A stretch of 64,000 bases of DNA from Solirubrobacter sp035555675 (GCA_035555675.1 DATMGH010000180.1:1-64000), one strand, 5' to 3'. Counted from the first letter of the stretch, positions 8,563-17,453 are shown. Notes: generated by a model from the letters alone, not told the origin. A program made the numbers and translations.

Positions 8563-9036
8563 CTACCGGTACGCGTCGGTCGGCACGACGACCGTGTCGG
8601 CGATCTTGTCGTGCCAGGTCTGCTTCTCGCGGTCCCACAGCATCCAGAGGAAGCCGAGGAAGAAGATGCTGCCGCTGATGAAGCCCTTGATCAGCATGCG
8701 CACGAACGCGCGGCCGTAGCCGATCTGGGGAGCGCCGGCGCGCAGGTCGTAGACCCTGATGCCGCAGATGCGCTTGCCGGGCGTGGCACCGGTCGGGCCG
8801 CCTTCGAAGTAGATCGGGTAGGCGATCGCGCCGACGACCCAGAGCAGGTACACGAGGACCGTGAGCGCGCCGGAGATCTGGGTCGCGATCGCGATCAGGA
8901 TGAGCCCGGGGACGGTGAGGATCAGGCCGTCGAGCAGGTAGGCGCCGAAGCGGATCCAGAAGCCCGCACGCGGGCCGCTCGGGCCGGGCGCGACGGGCGG
9001 GGGCGGCGCGGGTGGCGCCTGGGATTCCAAGGACAT
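8563..9036 (-). CDS. RDD family membrane protein (short)
   Basis: 157 residues. A Pro/Ala-rich cytoplasmic tail (~25 residues) is followed by an RDD domain: the conserved Arg and Asp of RFGAYLLDGLIL in the first helix, TPGKRICGIRV in the loop, and the closing WHDKIADTVVV. About four membrane helices. RDD proteins have been linked to ion (Na+/H+) exchange and often sit next to MoxR/SpoIIM genes; the biochemical role here is unknown. It follows the longer RDD gene by 13 bp on the same strand and is probably co-transcribed. Confidence 0.87.
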   Translation of the reverse strand: MSLESQAPPAPPPPVAPGPSGPRAGFWIRFGAYLLDGLILTVPGLILIAIATQISGALTVLVYLLWVVGAIAYPIYFEGGPTGATPGKRICGIRVYDLRAGAPQIGYGRAFVRMLIKGFISGSIFFLGFLWMLWDREKQTWHDKIADTVVVPTDAYR

Positions 9037-9049
9037 GCGTTCCTCTCCG

Positions 9050-9775
9050 TTATGCGATGTCCCCGCGCGCCTTGGCGGCCGCGAGGTGCTCCAGGAAGGC
9101 CTCGTTGCCGAGGCCCTGCTGCGCGCCGGCGACCTGCGGACGCAGGCGGTCGGCGAGTTGCTGCGCGAGCGCGCGGCGGGCGGCGGGGCGCAGGTCGGCG
9201 CGGCGCTCGAGGAACGAGCGGACCGCGCTCGCCTCGTCCTCGCCGACGCCGGTGACGTCCCAGCTCGCGTAGCGCTCGGGGCTGACGTGCGGGGGCTGCG
9301 GGGCGACGCGCTCGGGCTTGCGATCGCGGATCACGAGCGTGCCCGCCGCGAGGTCCCCCAGCCGCTGGTTGTTCCTGGTGGCCAGCACCGAGACCACCGC
9401 CGGGACGTAGAGCAGGGTCAGCTCCACGAGCCGGATGACGTTGCGGATCAGGCTCGCCCGCAGCCCCACCTGCGCGCCGCCGGTGGTGACCACGCGCAGC
9501 CCGGTCGCGCGGTGCCCGATCGTGCGTCCGCCGCCCCAGACCTCGAAGACGACGAAGTACACGACGTTGACCGCCAGCACGGCGGTCGCGGCGACGATCG
9601 CCACCGCGAGGTCTCCTCCGGCCACGGCGGCGATGGCGATCAGGGCGGCGAGCACGGCGTACCCGATCAGCGAGTCGATCAGCAGCGCCATGAACCGCGA
9701 GCCGATGCCGGCGAGCGGCAGCTCGAGCTGGATGCCCTCCGGCGTCGAAATGGTGCGGTGATCCTCATACTCCAT
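9050..9775 (-). CDS. RDD family membrane protein with C-terminal soluble region
   Basis: 241 residues. The RDD domain has SRFMALLIDSLIGY in the first helix, GHRATGLRVV in the loop and QRLGDLAAGTLVI at the end. A hydrophilic C-terminal extension of about 90 residues is rich in Arg, Leu and Ala. In actinobacteria this long form is the partner usually found in the MoxR-DUF58-SpoIIM cluster. Divergent from the SpoIIM-like gene with only 25 bp between the two starts, so the promoters must overlap. Confidence 0.87.
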   Translation of the reverse strand: MEYEDHRTISTPEGIQLELPLAGIGSRFMALLIDSLIGYAVLAALIAIAAVAGGDLAVAIVAATAVLAVNVVYFVVFEVWGGGRTIGHRATGLRVVTTGGAQVGLRASLIRNVIRLVELTLLYVPAVVSVLATRNNQRLGDLAAGTLVIRDRKPERVAPQPPHVSPERYASWDVTGVGEDEASAVRSFLERRADLRPAARRALAQQLADRLRPQVAGAQQGLGNEAFLEHLAAAKARGDIA

Positions 9776-9800
9776 GGCGCGTGCGCAATGATGCCTGGAG

Positions 9801-10778
9801 ATGAGCCCGGAACGACTCGCGGCTGAGCGTTCCGCGGCGTGGGACGAGCTGGAGGCGCTGCTGGCGCGCAGCGGCGACCGGCCGGAGCGGCTCGGGCGCT
9901 CCGGCGTGCGCCGGCTCGGGACGCTCTACCGGGGCGCCGCGGCCGACCTCGCGTTCGCGCGGCGGGCGTTCGGCGCGTCCGCGCCGCTGACCCGGCGGCT
10001 CGAGGGGCTGGTGCTGCGCGCGCGGGCGGCGGTCTACGCGCGGGCGTCGCGACGGGGGTCGGTGTGGCGGTTCATGGTGCGCGGCTACTGGGAGCGGCTG
10101 GCCGAGCGGCCGTGGCTGGTGCTCGCGGCGTGGGCGCTGCTGCTCGTGCCGGGGGTGCTGGGAGCGGTGTGGGGGCTGGTCGACGCGCCGTCGGCCGCCG
10201 GCCTGGTGCCGGGCGACTTCCAGGGCGCGGCCGATCCGCCGGCGGCGGGGCGCGACTTCGACGCGGCGACCGCGAGCGCGTTCTCGGCCGCGGTGATGAC
10301 CAACAACATCCAGGTGACGCTGGTCGCGTTCGCGGGCGGGATCGCGTTCGGGGCGCTGACGGTCTACGCGCTGTTCTTCAACGGGCTGCTGCTGGGGACG
10401 ATCGCGGGGCTGGCGATCGGGGCCGGGAACGGCGTGGCGTTCCTGCGGCTGGTGTCCTCGCACGGGCCGCTGGAGATCTCCTGCATCGTGGTGGGCGGCG
10501 TGGCGGGGCTGCGGATCGGGTGGGCGCTGATCCGGCCCGGGACGCTACGGCGGGTGACGTCGCTGCGGCGGGAGGCGGTGCCGGCGGTCGAGCTGGCCGC
10601 GGGGACGGTGCCGTGGCTGGTGCTGTGCGGGCTGCTGGAGGGGTTCGCGACGGGGCCGGAGCTGCCGGTGTGGCTCCAGGCCGGGCTGGGCGTCGTGTTG
10701 TTCTGCGTCTTCTGGGGGCTCGTGTGGTGGCGCGGCGGCGCCGGTCATAGGACCGCGCGGGCCTTGGCGCGCAGATAG
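9801..10778 (+). CDS. SpoIIM/DUF95-like integral membrane protein
   Basis: 325 residues. A cytoplasmic helical N-terminus (~90 residues, RLGTLYRGAAADLAFARR) precedes about six membrane helices carrying the stage II sporulation M (DUF95) signature, including AVMTNNIQVTLVAFAGGI and SSHGPLEISCIVVGG. The sporulation name is historical; non-sporulating actinobacteria carry the gene beside RDD and MoxR genes. GGAG immediately precedes the ATG. Its 3' end overlaps the DUF58 gene by 34 bp on the opposite strand. Confidence 0.88.
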   Translation: MSPERLAAERSAAWDELEALLARSGDRPERLGRSGVRRLGTLYRGAAADLAFARRAFGASAPLTRRLEGLVLRARAAVYARASRRGSVWRFMVRGYWERLAERPWLVLAAWALLLVPGVLGAVWGLVDAPSAAGLVPGDFQGAADPPAAGRDFDAATASAFSAAVMTNNIQVTLVAFAGGIAFGALTVYALFFNGLLLGTIAGLAIGAGNGVAFLRLVSSHGPLEISCIVVGGVAGLRIGWALIRPGTLRRVTSLRREAVPAVELAAGTVPWLVLCGLLEGFATGPELPVWLQAGLGVVLFCVFWGLVWWRGGAGHRTARALARR

Positions 10779-12034
10779 GCGGCGACGAGGTGCGCCGGCA
10801 GGCGGTCCGGCGGCGCTTCGAGGACGCGGGCGCCGGCGGCGCGGACCTGCGCGGCGGCGTTCGCGCGAGCGGCGAGGACGTCGCGCGCGATCGTCGCGCG
10901 GGCCGCGGCGAGCGCGTCGCCGCCCTCCCCCGCGAGCGCGGCCAGCGCCGGGTCCGACGGGCTGGCCACGATCACCGCGTGGCGGCGCGCGAGCACCGGG
11001 ACGGCGCGCACGAGCGGGCGCGCGGCGGTCTCCTCGAGCAGGTCGGCGAACACGACCACGAGCGCGCGCTTGGCGCCCTCGGCGCGGCGGAACGCGAGCT
11101 CGTAGTCGCTGTCGACCGGGTGCGGCTCGACGTCGAACAGCGCCCGCACGACCGGCCGCGCGCCGGCGCGGCGCGGCGACACGGCGGCGCGGACCTCCGC
11201 GTCGAACGCGACCGCGCCGGTGCGGTCGCCGAGCTCGTCGGCCACGAACGCGAGCGCGGTCGCGGCGTCCAGGCACGCGTCGAGCACGGTCGCGGCGCCG
11301 AGCGGCGCCGCGCTGAGGCGGCCGGCGTCGAGCAGCAGGAGCAGGTCGCGGTCCTGCTCGAGCCGGTACTGGTTGCTCATCGGCCGCCCGACGCGGGCGG
11401 TCGCGCGCCAGTTGACCTGGCGGATGTCGTCGTCGGGCTGGTAGTCGCGGATCAGCTCGAACTCGGTCCCGAGCCCGAGCGGGCCGCGCGCGGTCACGCC
11501 TTGGTCGCGGAACCGGCCGCGAGCGACGGCCAGCGCGAGCCGGCGCGCCGCGTGCAGGTCGGGGAAGACGCGCAGCTCGGCGGGCTCGAGCGCCCGGTGG
11601 TCCCAGCGCGCGAGGCCGAGCGGCCCGGTCGCGCGGGTCGCCACCGGCGGCAGCGTGTGGCGGCCGCGACGGTGGGCGGTGACCTGCGCCTGCAGGCCGT
11701 TCTCCCCCTCGCGCGGCGCGATCGCGAGCGCGGGCGGCGCCGCCTGGCGGACCTTGAGGCGCCCGCCCGCGGGCGCGCGAGCGGCGATCGTGAGCGGCGC
11801 GGGCACGCCGCGGCTGAGGACGTCCGGCACCTCGCGGTGCACGCTCGGCGCGCGCCGGGCGGCGCGGGCGTCCACGGCGACGGCGGCGACCAGCGCCAGC
11901 GCGGCGAGGGCGACGACGCCGAGCGGGACGAGCAGCGCGGCCAGCGCGATGACCGCGAGCGCGGCGACGGCGCGGGGCGCGGGCGTCAAAGCGCGCGCCT
12001 CGCCGCGCCACCGCGCCGCGCCGCGCCGCCGCAC
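10745..12034 (-). CDS. DUF58 domain protein (MoxR-associated, vWA-like)
   Basis: About 429 residues. Two N-terminal membrane helices (AVAALAVIALAALLVPLGVVALAAL) lead to the DUF58 hallmark GTEFELIRDYQPDDDIRQVNW. A von Willebrand A-like fold follows, with LLLLLDAGR and its metal-site remnants. DUF58 proteins work with MoxR AAA+ chaperones in assembling or activating other proteins. GTG at 12034 is taken as start; GTG at 12082 (16 residues longer) is possible and neither has a clear ribosome site. It follows moxR in the same operon, with either start within 56 bp of, or overlapping, its stop. Confidence 0.88.
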   Translation of the reverse strand: MRRRGAARWRGEARALTPAPRAVAALAVIALAALLVPLGVVALAALALVAAVAVDARAARRAPSVHREVPDVLSRGVPAPLTIAARAPAGGRLKVRQAAPPALAIAPREGENGLQAQVTAHRRGRHTLPPVATRATGPLGLARWDHRALEPAELRVFPDLHAARRLALAVARGRFRDQGVTARGPLGLGTEFELIRDYQPDDDIRQVNWRATARVGRPMSNQYRLEQDRDLLLLLDAGRLSAAPLGAATVLDACLDAATALAFVADELGDRTGAVAFDAEVRAAVSPRRAGARPVVRALFDVEPHPVDSDYELAFRRAEGAKRALVVVFADLLEETAARPLVRAVPVLARRHAVIVASPSDPALAALAGEGGDALAAARATIARDVLAARANAAAQVRAAGARVLEAPPDRLPAHLVAAYLRAKARAVL

Positions 12035-12089
12035 ACCACACCGCCGCCGCCCCGCGCCGCCGCCCCGCCGCGGCCGGCGCACGCGCGCG

Positions 12090-13019
12090 TCATCGCGGCA
12101 CCGGCACGTCCTCGAGCGCGGCGCGGATCGCGCCCGCCGGGGTCGCACGCTCGAGCTCGGCCTCCGGCGTGAGCACCAGCCGGTGACGCAGGACCGGCGC
12201 GGCCATCCGCGCGACGTCGTCCGGCGTCACGTACGCCCGGCCCGCCAGCCGCGCCGCCGCCTTGGCCGCGCCGAGCAGGTGGACCGCGGCGCGCGGGGAC
12301 GCGCCCAGCGCCACGCTCGGCAGCGCGCGGGTGCGGCGCACCAGCGCGACCACGTAGCCCGCGACCTCTTCGGTGACCTCCGTCGCGTCCACCTCCGCCC
12401 GCGCGGCCCGCAGGTCCTCCGCGCTCGCCACCGCGACCACGTCGTCGAGCGCCGCCGGCGCCAGCCCGCGTCGCGGCAACCGCAGCAGCGCGCGCTCCTC
12501 GGCCTCGCTCGGATACCCGATCGCCACGTGCACGAGGAACCGGTCCCGCTGGGCCTCCGGCAGCGGGTAGGTGCCCTCGTACTCGACCGGGTTCTGCGTG
12601 GCCAGCACGAGGAACGGGTCCGGCAGCGCGTGCGAGACGCCGTCGACGGTCACCTGCCCCTCCTGCATCGCCTCCAGCAGCGCGGCCTGGGTCTTCGGCG
12701 GCGTCCGGTTGATCTCGTCCGCCAGCACGACGCCCGCGAACACCGGCCCGGGCCGGAAGACGAGCTCGCCGCCGCGCAGCGCCATCGTGCCCGTGACGTC
12801 GCTCGGGAGCATGTCCGGCGTGAACTGCAGGCGCCGGAAGTCGACGCCGAGCGCGCGCGCCGTCGCTCCCGCGAGCAGCGTCTTGGCCGTGCCCGGGACG
12901 CCCTCGAGCAGCACGTGGCCGCCGAGCGCGAGCGCGGCCAGCATGTCCTCGAGCGCCTCGGCCTGGCCGACGACGACTTTCCCGACCTCGCCCGCGACGC
13001 GGGCGTGCAGCTCCTTCAC
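12090..13019 (-). CDS. MoxR family AAA+ ATPase
   Basis: 309 residues: Walker A GVPGTAKT (residues ~40), Walker B VVLADEINR, sensor 1 ATQNP, arginine finger region EAQRDRF, and a C-terminal helical lid. MoxR ATPases act as chaperones that insert cofactors or remodel vWA-domain partners, here most likely the DUF58 protein encoded next. Its start overlaps the upstream DUF4350 stop (ATGA at 13016-13019), so the proteins are made in fixed proportion. Full family length, no missing motif. Confidence 0.94.
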   Translation of the reverse strand: MKELHARVAGEVGKVVVGQAEALEDMLAALALGGHVLLEGVPGTAKTLLAGATARALGVDFRRLQFTPDMLPSDVTGTMALRGGELVFRPGPVFAGVVLADEINRTPPKTQAALLEAMQEGQVTVDGVSHALPDPFLVLATQNPVEYEGTYPLPEAQRDRFLVHVAIGYPSEAEERALLRLPRRGLAPAALDDVVAVASAEDLRAARAEVDATEVTEEVAGYVVALVRRTRALPSVALGASPRAAVHLLGAAKAAARLAGRAYVTPDDVARMAAPVLRHRLVLTPEAELERATPAGAIRAALEDVPVPR

Positions 13020-13897
13020 CGTGCCTCCTCCTTGGCCCGCGCCAGCGCGGCGGCGAGCGCGTCGACGTACGCCACCCGCGGCGGCGGGGGATCAGTGTCC
13101 GGGTCCTCGGGCGGGCCGAAGCGGCGCCCCACGGCCCAGATCGCGACCAGGGCGGTCAGCGCCAGCCCCAGCAGCGTCCAGCGCACGTGCGCGGGCAGAC
13201 CCCCGAACCCGCGCGCGACACCGTAGCCGTGCACGGTCTCCAGGAACGCGACCGGCCGGCCGGCCGCCAGCGCGACGCCGAGCGCCGCGTTGTCCCCGCG
13301 CGCGAGCGCCCGGTTCTGCAGCGGCGTCGCGTCCGCCACCAGCGCGACGCTGCCGCGTCCCGCTTCGGCGGTGACCAGGAACGGCGCGCGCGGCGGGCCG
13401 ATCGCCGGCAGCGCCGCGCCGAGGTCCTTCCAGCTCCCGCCGGCCCGCACCGCGCGCACGCCCGCGGTCTCGGTCACGGGGACCAATGTGCCACGAGCGG
13501 CGGCGTCCGCCGGCCGCCATGCGGGCGGCGCGTCCAGCACCGCGTCGAGCCAGGACGCGTCCTCCGCCCCGCCCGCCACGAGCCGCCCACCGGCGCGCAC
13601 CCAGGCGCCGATCGCCTGCGCCTCCTTGGGCTCGAGCACGTCGGGATCGAGCACGATCAGCGTCTCGCCGGCCCGCGGGGCGCGCTTCGCGACCGGCGTG
13701 CGCAGGCGGCGCACGGGGATCCCGGAGCGCTGCAGCACGGACGCGTACGCCGCGAGGCCGGCGGGCGCCGTCGCGTAGGACGAGGACGGCGGGCCCTTGG
13801 GCTCGGGCGTGAGGCGGTCGACGATCGCCAGCACGACGGCGAACGCCACGAGCCCGGCCGCGATCGCCAGCGTTCCCCGCACCCGCCCGTCCTTCAT
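13016..13897 (-). CDS. DUF4350 domain membrane protein
   Basis: 293 residues. One N-terminal membrane helix (AIAAGLVAFAVVLAIVD) precedes an extracytoplasmic DUF4350 domain of GATase-like fold (GETLIVLDPDVLEPKEAQ, AWVRAGGRLVAGG). A second helix near the end (WTLLGLALTALVAIWAVG) and a Pro-rich cytoplasmic tail follow. It is a standard member of the actinobacterial MoxR cluster; its molecular role is unknown. The start overlaps the DUF4129 gene (ATGA at 13894-13897) and the end overlaps moxR. Confidence 0.85.
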   Translation of the reverse strand: MKDGRVRGTLAIAAGLVAFAVVLAIVDRLTPEPKGPPSSSYATAPAGLAAYASVLQRSGIPVRRLRTPVAKRAPRAGETLIVLDPDVLEPKEAQAIGAWVRAGGRLVAGGAEDASWLDAVLDAPPAWRPADAAARGTLVPVTETAGVRAVRAGGSWKDLGAALPAIGPPRAPFLVTAEAGRGSVALVADATPLQNRALARGDNAALGVALAAGRPVAFLETVHGYGVARGFGGLPAHVRWTLLGLALTALVAIWAVGRRFGPPEDPDTDPPPPRVAYVDALAAALARAKEEAR

Positions 13898-14730
13898 CGG
13901 CGCACCACGCGCGGCCAGCGCTCGCGGGCGGCGTCGAGGTCGTCCGCGGCCGGCTCCCGGCCCCCGTAGACGACGTCGTCGAACGTCGCGGCGAGCGCGT
14001 CGAAGTCCTCGCTGTGCACCGCGCGGCGGACCTCGGTGGTCGAGATCGACGGGCGGAACTCGATCGCGCCGCGCGCATCGAGCCGCAGCAGGCCGGCGCG
14101 GAAGCGCAGCCGCAGCGCGGCCTCGAGGTCGCCGGCCAGCTCCGCCGCGTCCGCGCGGCGCTCGAGCTCGCGCGGGTCGAGCGAGGCCGGCGCGGCCGCG
14201 CGGGCCTGCGCTTCGGCGTGCCGGACGCGCGTCGTCAGCGTGCGCCGCGCGACCAGCCAGGCCGCGCCGAGGACGAGCGCCCCGAGCACGACCCACACGA
14301 CCGAGCGGCCGCCGGGCAGCAGGTCGTCGAGCCAGTCGAGCGGGACCTTGACGTCGGGCAGCCGGTCCCCGATCCAGCCGATGACGCCCTTGAAGGGCCC
14401 CGGCAGCTTCGAGCCGTGGAAGCGGTCCTCGGCGAGCACGGCACGGGCGTCCGCGCGGGGGTCGCCCGACGGAGGCGGCGCGGGCGCGGCGAGCGCGCGC
14501 AGCCGGGCGTCGAGCGCGTCGCCGCGCGCCCCGCGCAGCGCCCCGTCGACGTCCACCCGCACGCCGTCGACCGCGTCCACGCCGCGCAGCTGCGCGAGCG
14601 CCGCAGGATCGTCGACCGCGGCCGCCGCCAGCGCGCGGAAGTCGGCGGCGGTGACGTCGGCGGCGCGGGCCGCGGGCGCCACGACGAGCAGGAGCGCGAC
14701 GGCGAGAAGCGCCGCGGCGCGGCGGGTCAC
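13894..14730 (-). CDS. DUF4129 domain membrane protein
   Basis: 278 residues. A signal peptide (AAALLAVALLLVVAPAARA) precedes an exported segment, then a transmembrane helix (VVWVVLGALVLGAAWLVA). The cytoplasmic DUF4129 domain has AALRLRFRAGLLRLDARG and TTEVRRAV. Such domains occur with transglutaminase-like and MoxR partners. The GTG start at 14730 overlaps the upstream stop (GTGA). The start is non-ATG, but the signal peptide fixes it. Part of the five-gene minus-strand operon 15830-10745. Confidence 0.84.
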   Translation of the reverse strand: MTRRAAALLAVALLLVVAPAARAADVTAADFRALAAAAVDDPAALAQLRGVDAVDGVRVDVDGALRGARGDALDARLRALAAPAPPPSGDPRADARAVLAEDRFHGSKLPGPFKGVIGWIGDRLPDVKVPLDWLDDLLPGGRSVVWVVLGALVLGAAWLVARRTLTTRVRHAEAQARAAAPASLDPRELERRADAAELAGDLEAALRLRFRAGLLRLDARGAIEFRPSISTTEVRRAVHSEDFDALAATFDDVVYGGREPAADDLDAARERWPRVVRR

Positions 14731-15830
14731 AGCCCGCCCGGACCGCGCGGCGCCTCGGGCGGCAGCCAGTCGGCGCGCTTGCCGTCGTCCTCGTCGTCCT
14801 TCCGCGGCCAGCCCGGCGGCGGCTGGGACGGCGGCAGCGGGTCCTCCGGCTCCGGCGGCGCGGACGGCGCCTGCCAGCCGCTCGAGGACGACCACTCGGG
14901 CTCGGCCGGCGGCGGCGTCCACCCCGGCGGGGGCGGCCAGTACGGCGCGGCCGCGCGCTGCTCGGGCGTGTAGACCACGTCGTCGCCGATCAGCGGCGCC
15001 GGCACCGGCGCGCCCGGCGTGAAGCCCTCGGCCTCCAGCTGGAGGTCGAACCCTTCCTTGCGCACGCGCTGATCGAAGTACAGGATCGTCAGGATCGCCG
15101 CCAGGTACGGGTAGGAGATCGCGGAGCTCAGCGTCGAGCCGATGACCTGCGCGATCGAGCTCGCGACCACGCTGTCGGCCGCCACCAGCGCGGCGACCGC
15201 GACCAGCGCGAGCTGGATCACGAACCCGATCACCGACACGAGGATGTAGCCGACCAGCACCAGCAGGAACGATCCCCACCAGCGCCCGGAGATCAGCTTC
15301 CCCGACCGCCCCATCGCCTTGAACACCCCGATCCGCTCGAACAGCAGCGCCGGGAAGCACAGGCACCAGAGCACGCTCAGGTACACGCCCGGGACCAGGC
15401 ACGCGACGAACCCGACCGAGATCGCGAAGCCGGAGACGATCGCGAGCAGCAGCAGCCGCGGCGAGCGCCGCACGCCGAACCGCAGCGAGCGCTTGATCGA
15501 CACGTCGGCGCCCAGCCACGCGTCCGACACGGCCTTGAAGCACGCGGTGAACGCGATCAGGAACGTCACCGCCAGCAGGACCACCGAGAGGAAGACGCCG
15601 ACGAACGCCGCCGTGTCGTCCGGCGTGGACGAGGTCGACGTCGAATCGAGCCCGCTGTTGGCGTCCAGCAGGTCCGGGTCGATCGACGCGAGGATGAGGA
15701 TGTAGAGGACCCACACCGGGGCGGTCAGCCCCACGATGCACGCCATCAGCGGCTTCCAGTGCCGCGTCACCACCTTGATCCCCGCGTCGAGGATCTCTCC
15801 GATGCTCAGCGGCCGCAACGATGTCGTCAC
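14727..15830 (-). CDS. Multi-pass membrane protein with Pro-rich cytoplasmic tail
   Basis: 367 residues. It opens with RPLSIGEILDAGIKVVTRHW, a motif found at the head of glycerophosphodiesterase-membrane-domain-like proteins, followed by about six helices. A ~100-residue tail is rich in Pro, Trp, Glu and Ser (PPPPGWTPPPAEPEW). First gene of the MoxR operon. A TAGGTT box 7 nt before the GTG start suggests a leaderless promoter. Function unknown; the tail looks like a protein-interaction segment. Confidence 0.75.
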   Translation of the reverse strand: MTTSLRPLSIGEILDAGIKVVTRHWKPLMACIVGLTAPVWVLYILILASIDPDLLDANSGLDSTSTSSTPDDTAAFVGVFLSVVLLAVTFLIAFTACFKAVSDAWLGADVSIKRSLRFGVRRSPRLLLLAIVSGFAISVGFVACLVPGVYLSVLWCLCFPALLFERIGVFKAMGRSGKLISGRWWGSFLLVLVGYILVSVIGFVIQLALVAVAALVAADSVVASSIAQVIGSTLSSAISYPYLAAILTILYFDQRVRKEGFDLQLEAEGFTPGAPVPAPLIGDDVVYTPEQRAAAPYWPPPPGWTPPPAEPEWSSSSGWQAPSAPPEPEDPLPPSQPPPGWPRKDDEDDGKRADWLPPEAPRGPGGL

Positions 15831-15858
15831 GGCCGCGAACCTACCCGTTATGAGAGGA

Positions 15859-16137
15859 CTATGCGCAGCCGCCGGCCATGGCCGGCAGGATCACGAGCGT
15901 GTCCGCCTCGCCGACGGCCGTGGAGAGCCCGTCGAGCACGCGGACGTCCTCGTCGTTCAAGTACACGTTGACGTAGCGGTTGAGCTGCCCGTCGGCGCCG
16001 AACAGCTGCGACTGCGTCGCCGGATGCTCGCTCGCGAGCGCGCGCAGGACGGCGCCGACGTCCTCGCCGCCCGCCTGCACTTCCTTGGAGCCGCCGACGC
16101 TCGGACGCAGAACCGGGGGAATCTTGATCGTGGCCAT
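15859..16137 (-). CDS. MoaD/ThiS-like sulfur-carrier protein with GG-CA tail
   Basis: 92 residues, beta-grasp fold (MATIKIPPVLRPSVGG through VNVYLNDEDVRVLDGL and EADTLVILPAMAGG). The protein ends GGCA rather than GG. Carriers are activated at a free C-terminal diglycine, so two residues must be removed first, as known for QbsE (CF tail) and HcyS (extra Ala). It lies 14 bp after the rhodanese-ThiF gene and would receive sulfur from it for a cysteine, methionine, thiamine, molybdopterin or thio-metabolite pathway. No JAMM protease or target enzyme is in view. Confidence 0.88.
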   Translation of the reverse strand: MATIKIPPVLRPSVGGSKEVQAGGEDVGAVLRALASEHPATQSQLFGADGQLNRYVNVYLNDEDVRVLDGLSTAVGEADTLVILPAMAGGCA

Positions 16138-16151
16138 GGTGCGTGAAAACC

Positions 16152-17342
16152 CTAGCCAGCGGCGGCGCAGAACGCCTCGTAATCCGGGAACACGCCCATC
16201 TGGGCGTCGGAGATCTCCGACGGGTCGATCGAGCAGATCGGGCACTCCGGGTCGCGCCGGACCTTGAGCTCCGTGAACGTCGCACCGAGCGCTTCGTAGA
16301 GCAGCAGGCGGCCGATGAGCGGCTCGCCCGAGCCGGTGATCAGCTTGACCACCTCGGTCGCCTGGAACATGCCCATCGTGCCCGGCAGCGTCCCGAGCAC
16401 GCCGTTGGCGCCGCAGGACGGGGCGAGCTCCGCGGGCGGCGGCACCGGGTACAGGCAGCGGTAGCACGGCCCGTCGTGCGGCTTGAACACGCTCAACTGG
16501 CCGTCGAAGCCGAGGATCGACGCGCTCACGACCGGGATGTCGAGCCGCACCGTCGCGTCGTTGAGCAGGTAGCGCGTCGGGAAGTTGTCGACGCCGTCGA
16601 CGATCACGTCGTAGCCGTCGATGATCTCCATGATGTTCGAGGCGTCCAGGCGCGTCTGGTACTTGACGACGTTCACGTCCGGGTTGAGGCCCTTGATCGC
16701 GATCTCCGCGCTGTCCACCTTCGGGGTGCCGATCCGGTCGGTGGTGTGGATCACCTGGCGCTGGAGGTTGCTGAGGTCGACCTCGTCGTCGTCGACGACG
16801 CCGAGCGTCCCGACGCCCGCGGCCGCGAGGTAGAGCGCCGTCGGCGCGCCGAGCCCGCCCGCGCCCAGCAGCAGCACCTTCGCGTTGAGCAGCTTGGTCT
16901 GCCCCTCGAGCCCGATCTCCGGCACGAGCAGATGGCGCGAGTAGCGCTCGCGCTGCTCCTTGGTCAGCGACACGGGGACGTCGACGTCGTAGCCGCGGTC
17001 CTTCCACAGCGTGATGCCGCCGTTCATCGACGCGACGTTGTCGTAGCCGAGCAGCTGCCGGAGCGTGTTGGCCGCCAGCGCGGACCGCTGGCCGGACGCG
17101 CAGTAGATGACGACGCGCTGGCCGCGGTCGCTGCCGATGACGCCCTCCACGCGCGACTCGAGGTAGCCGCGCGGGACGTGCTTGGCGCCCGGGATGTGGC
17201 CGGCGTCCCACTCGTCGCTCTCGCGCACGTCGAGCAGGACGAAGCCGTTGCCGTTCGAGAGCTCGGCCTTGACCTCGGAAGGGTCGACCTCCTCGACCTG
17301 GCTGCGGATCTGGCGGATGACCTCCGCGCCTGACGGACTCAT
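16152..17342 (-). CDS. Rhodanese-ThiF/MoeB adenylyltransferase fusion
   Basis: 396 residues. The N-terminal rhodanese domain (residues ~15-110) has the persulfide cysteine in YCASGQRS. An E1-like ThiF/MoeB domain (~125-390) follows, with GAGGLGAP, the catalytic arginine in NLQRQ, and two zinc Cys pairs (CYRC, CPIC). It adenylates the carrier's C-terminus and transfers sulfur from the rhodanese cysteine. The well-studied MoeZ order is ThiF first, rhodanese last; here the order is reversed. ATG at 17342 gives a full rhodanese domain. TTAAAG/TTGAAT boxes upstream are promoter candidates. Confidence 0.9.
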   Translation of the reverse strand: MSPSGAEVIRQIRSQVEEVDPSEVKAELSNGNGFVLLDVRESDEWDAGHIPGAKHVPRGYLESRVEGVIGSDRGQRVVIYCASGQRSALAANTLRQLLGYDNVASMNGGITLWKDRGYDVDVPVSLTKEQRERYSRHLLVPEIGLEGQTKLLNAKVLLLGAGGLGAPTALYLAAAGVGTLGVVDDDEVDLSNLQRQVIHTTDRIGTPKVDSAEIAIKGLNPDVNVVKYQTRLDASNIMEIIDGYDVIVDGVDNFPTRYLLNDATVRLDIPVVSASILGFDGQLSVFKPHDGPCYRCLYPVPPPAELAPSCGANGVLGTLPGTMGMFQATEVVKLITGSGEPLIGRLLLYEALGATFTELKVRRDPECPICSIDPSEISDAQMGVFPDYEAFCAAAG

Positions 17343-17354
17343 GCGATCAGTGTC

Positions 17355-17383
17355 CTTTAAAACCAAAGCGGATCGGGATTCAA
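17355..17383 (-). promoter_or_regulatory. Possible promoter of the sulfur-transfer operon
   Basis: On the minus strand TTGAAT (17383-17378) and TTAAAG (17360-17355) are spaced 17 bp and end 12 nt before the ATG at 17342. Match quality is moderate. Confidence 0.35.
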
Positions 17384-17453
17384 TACTTCAGGAAGTGTAG
17401 CGGTAGATGGGGTAGTGACCTGGGGGGCCGCTGCCGATAACCAACGCGAGCCG

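Noticed and set aside
14888..14899. ACCACTCG match to the dispersed element
   Set aside because: No hairpin and no AGAAA before it; it lies in coding sequence of the Pro-rich tail.
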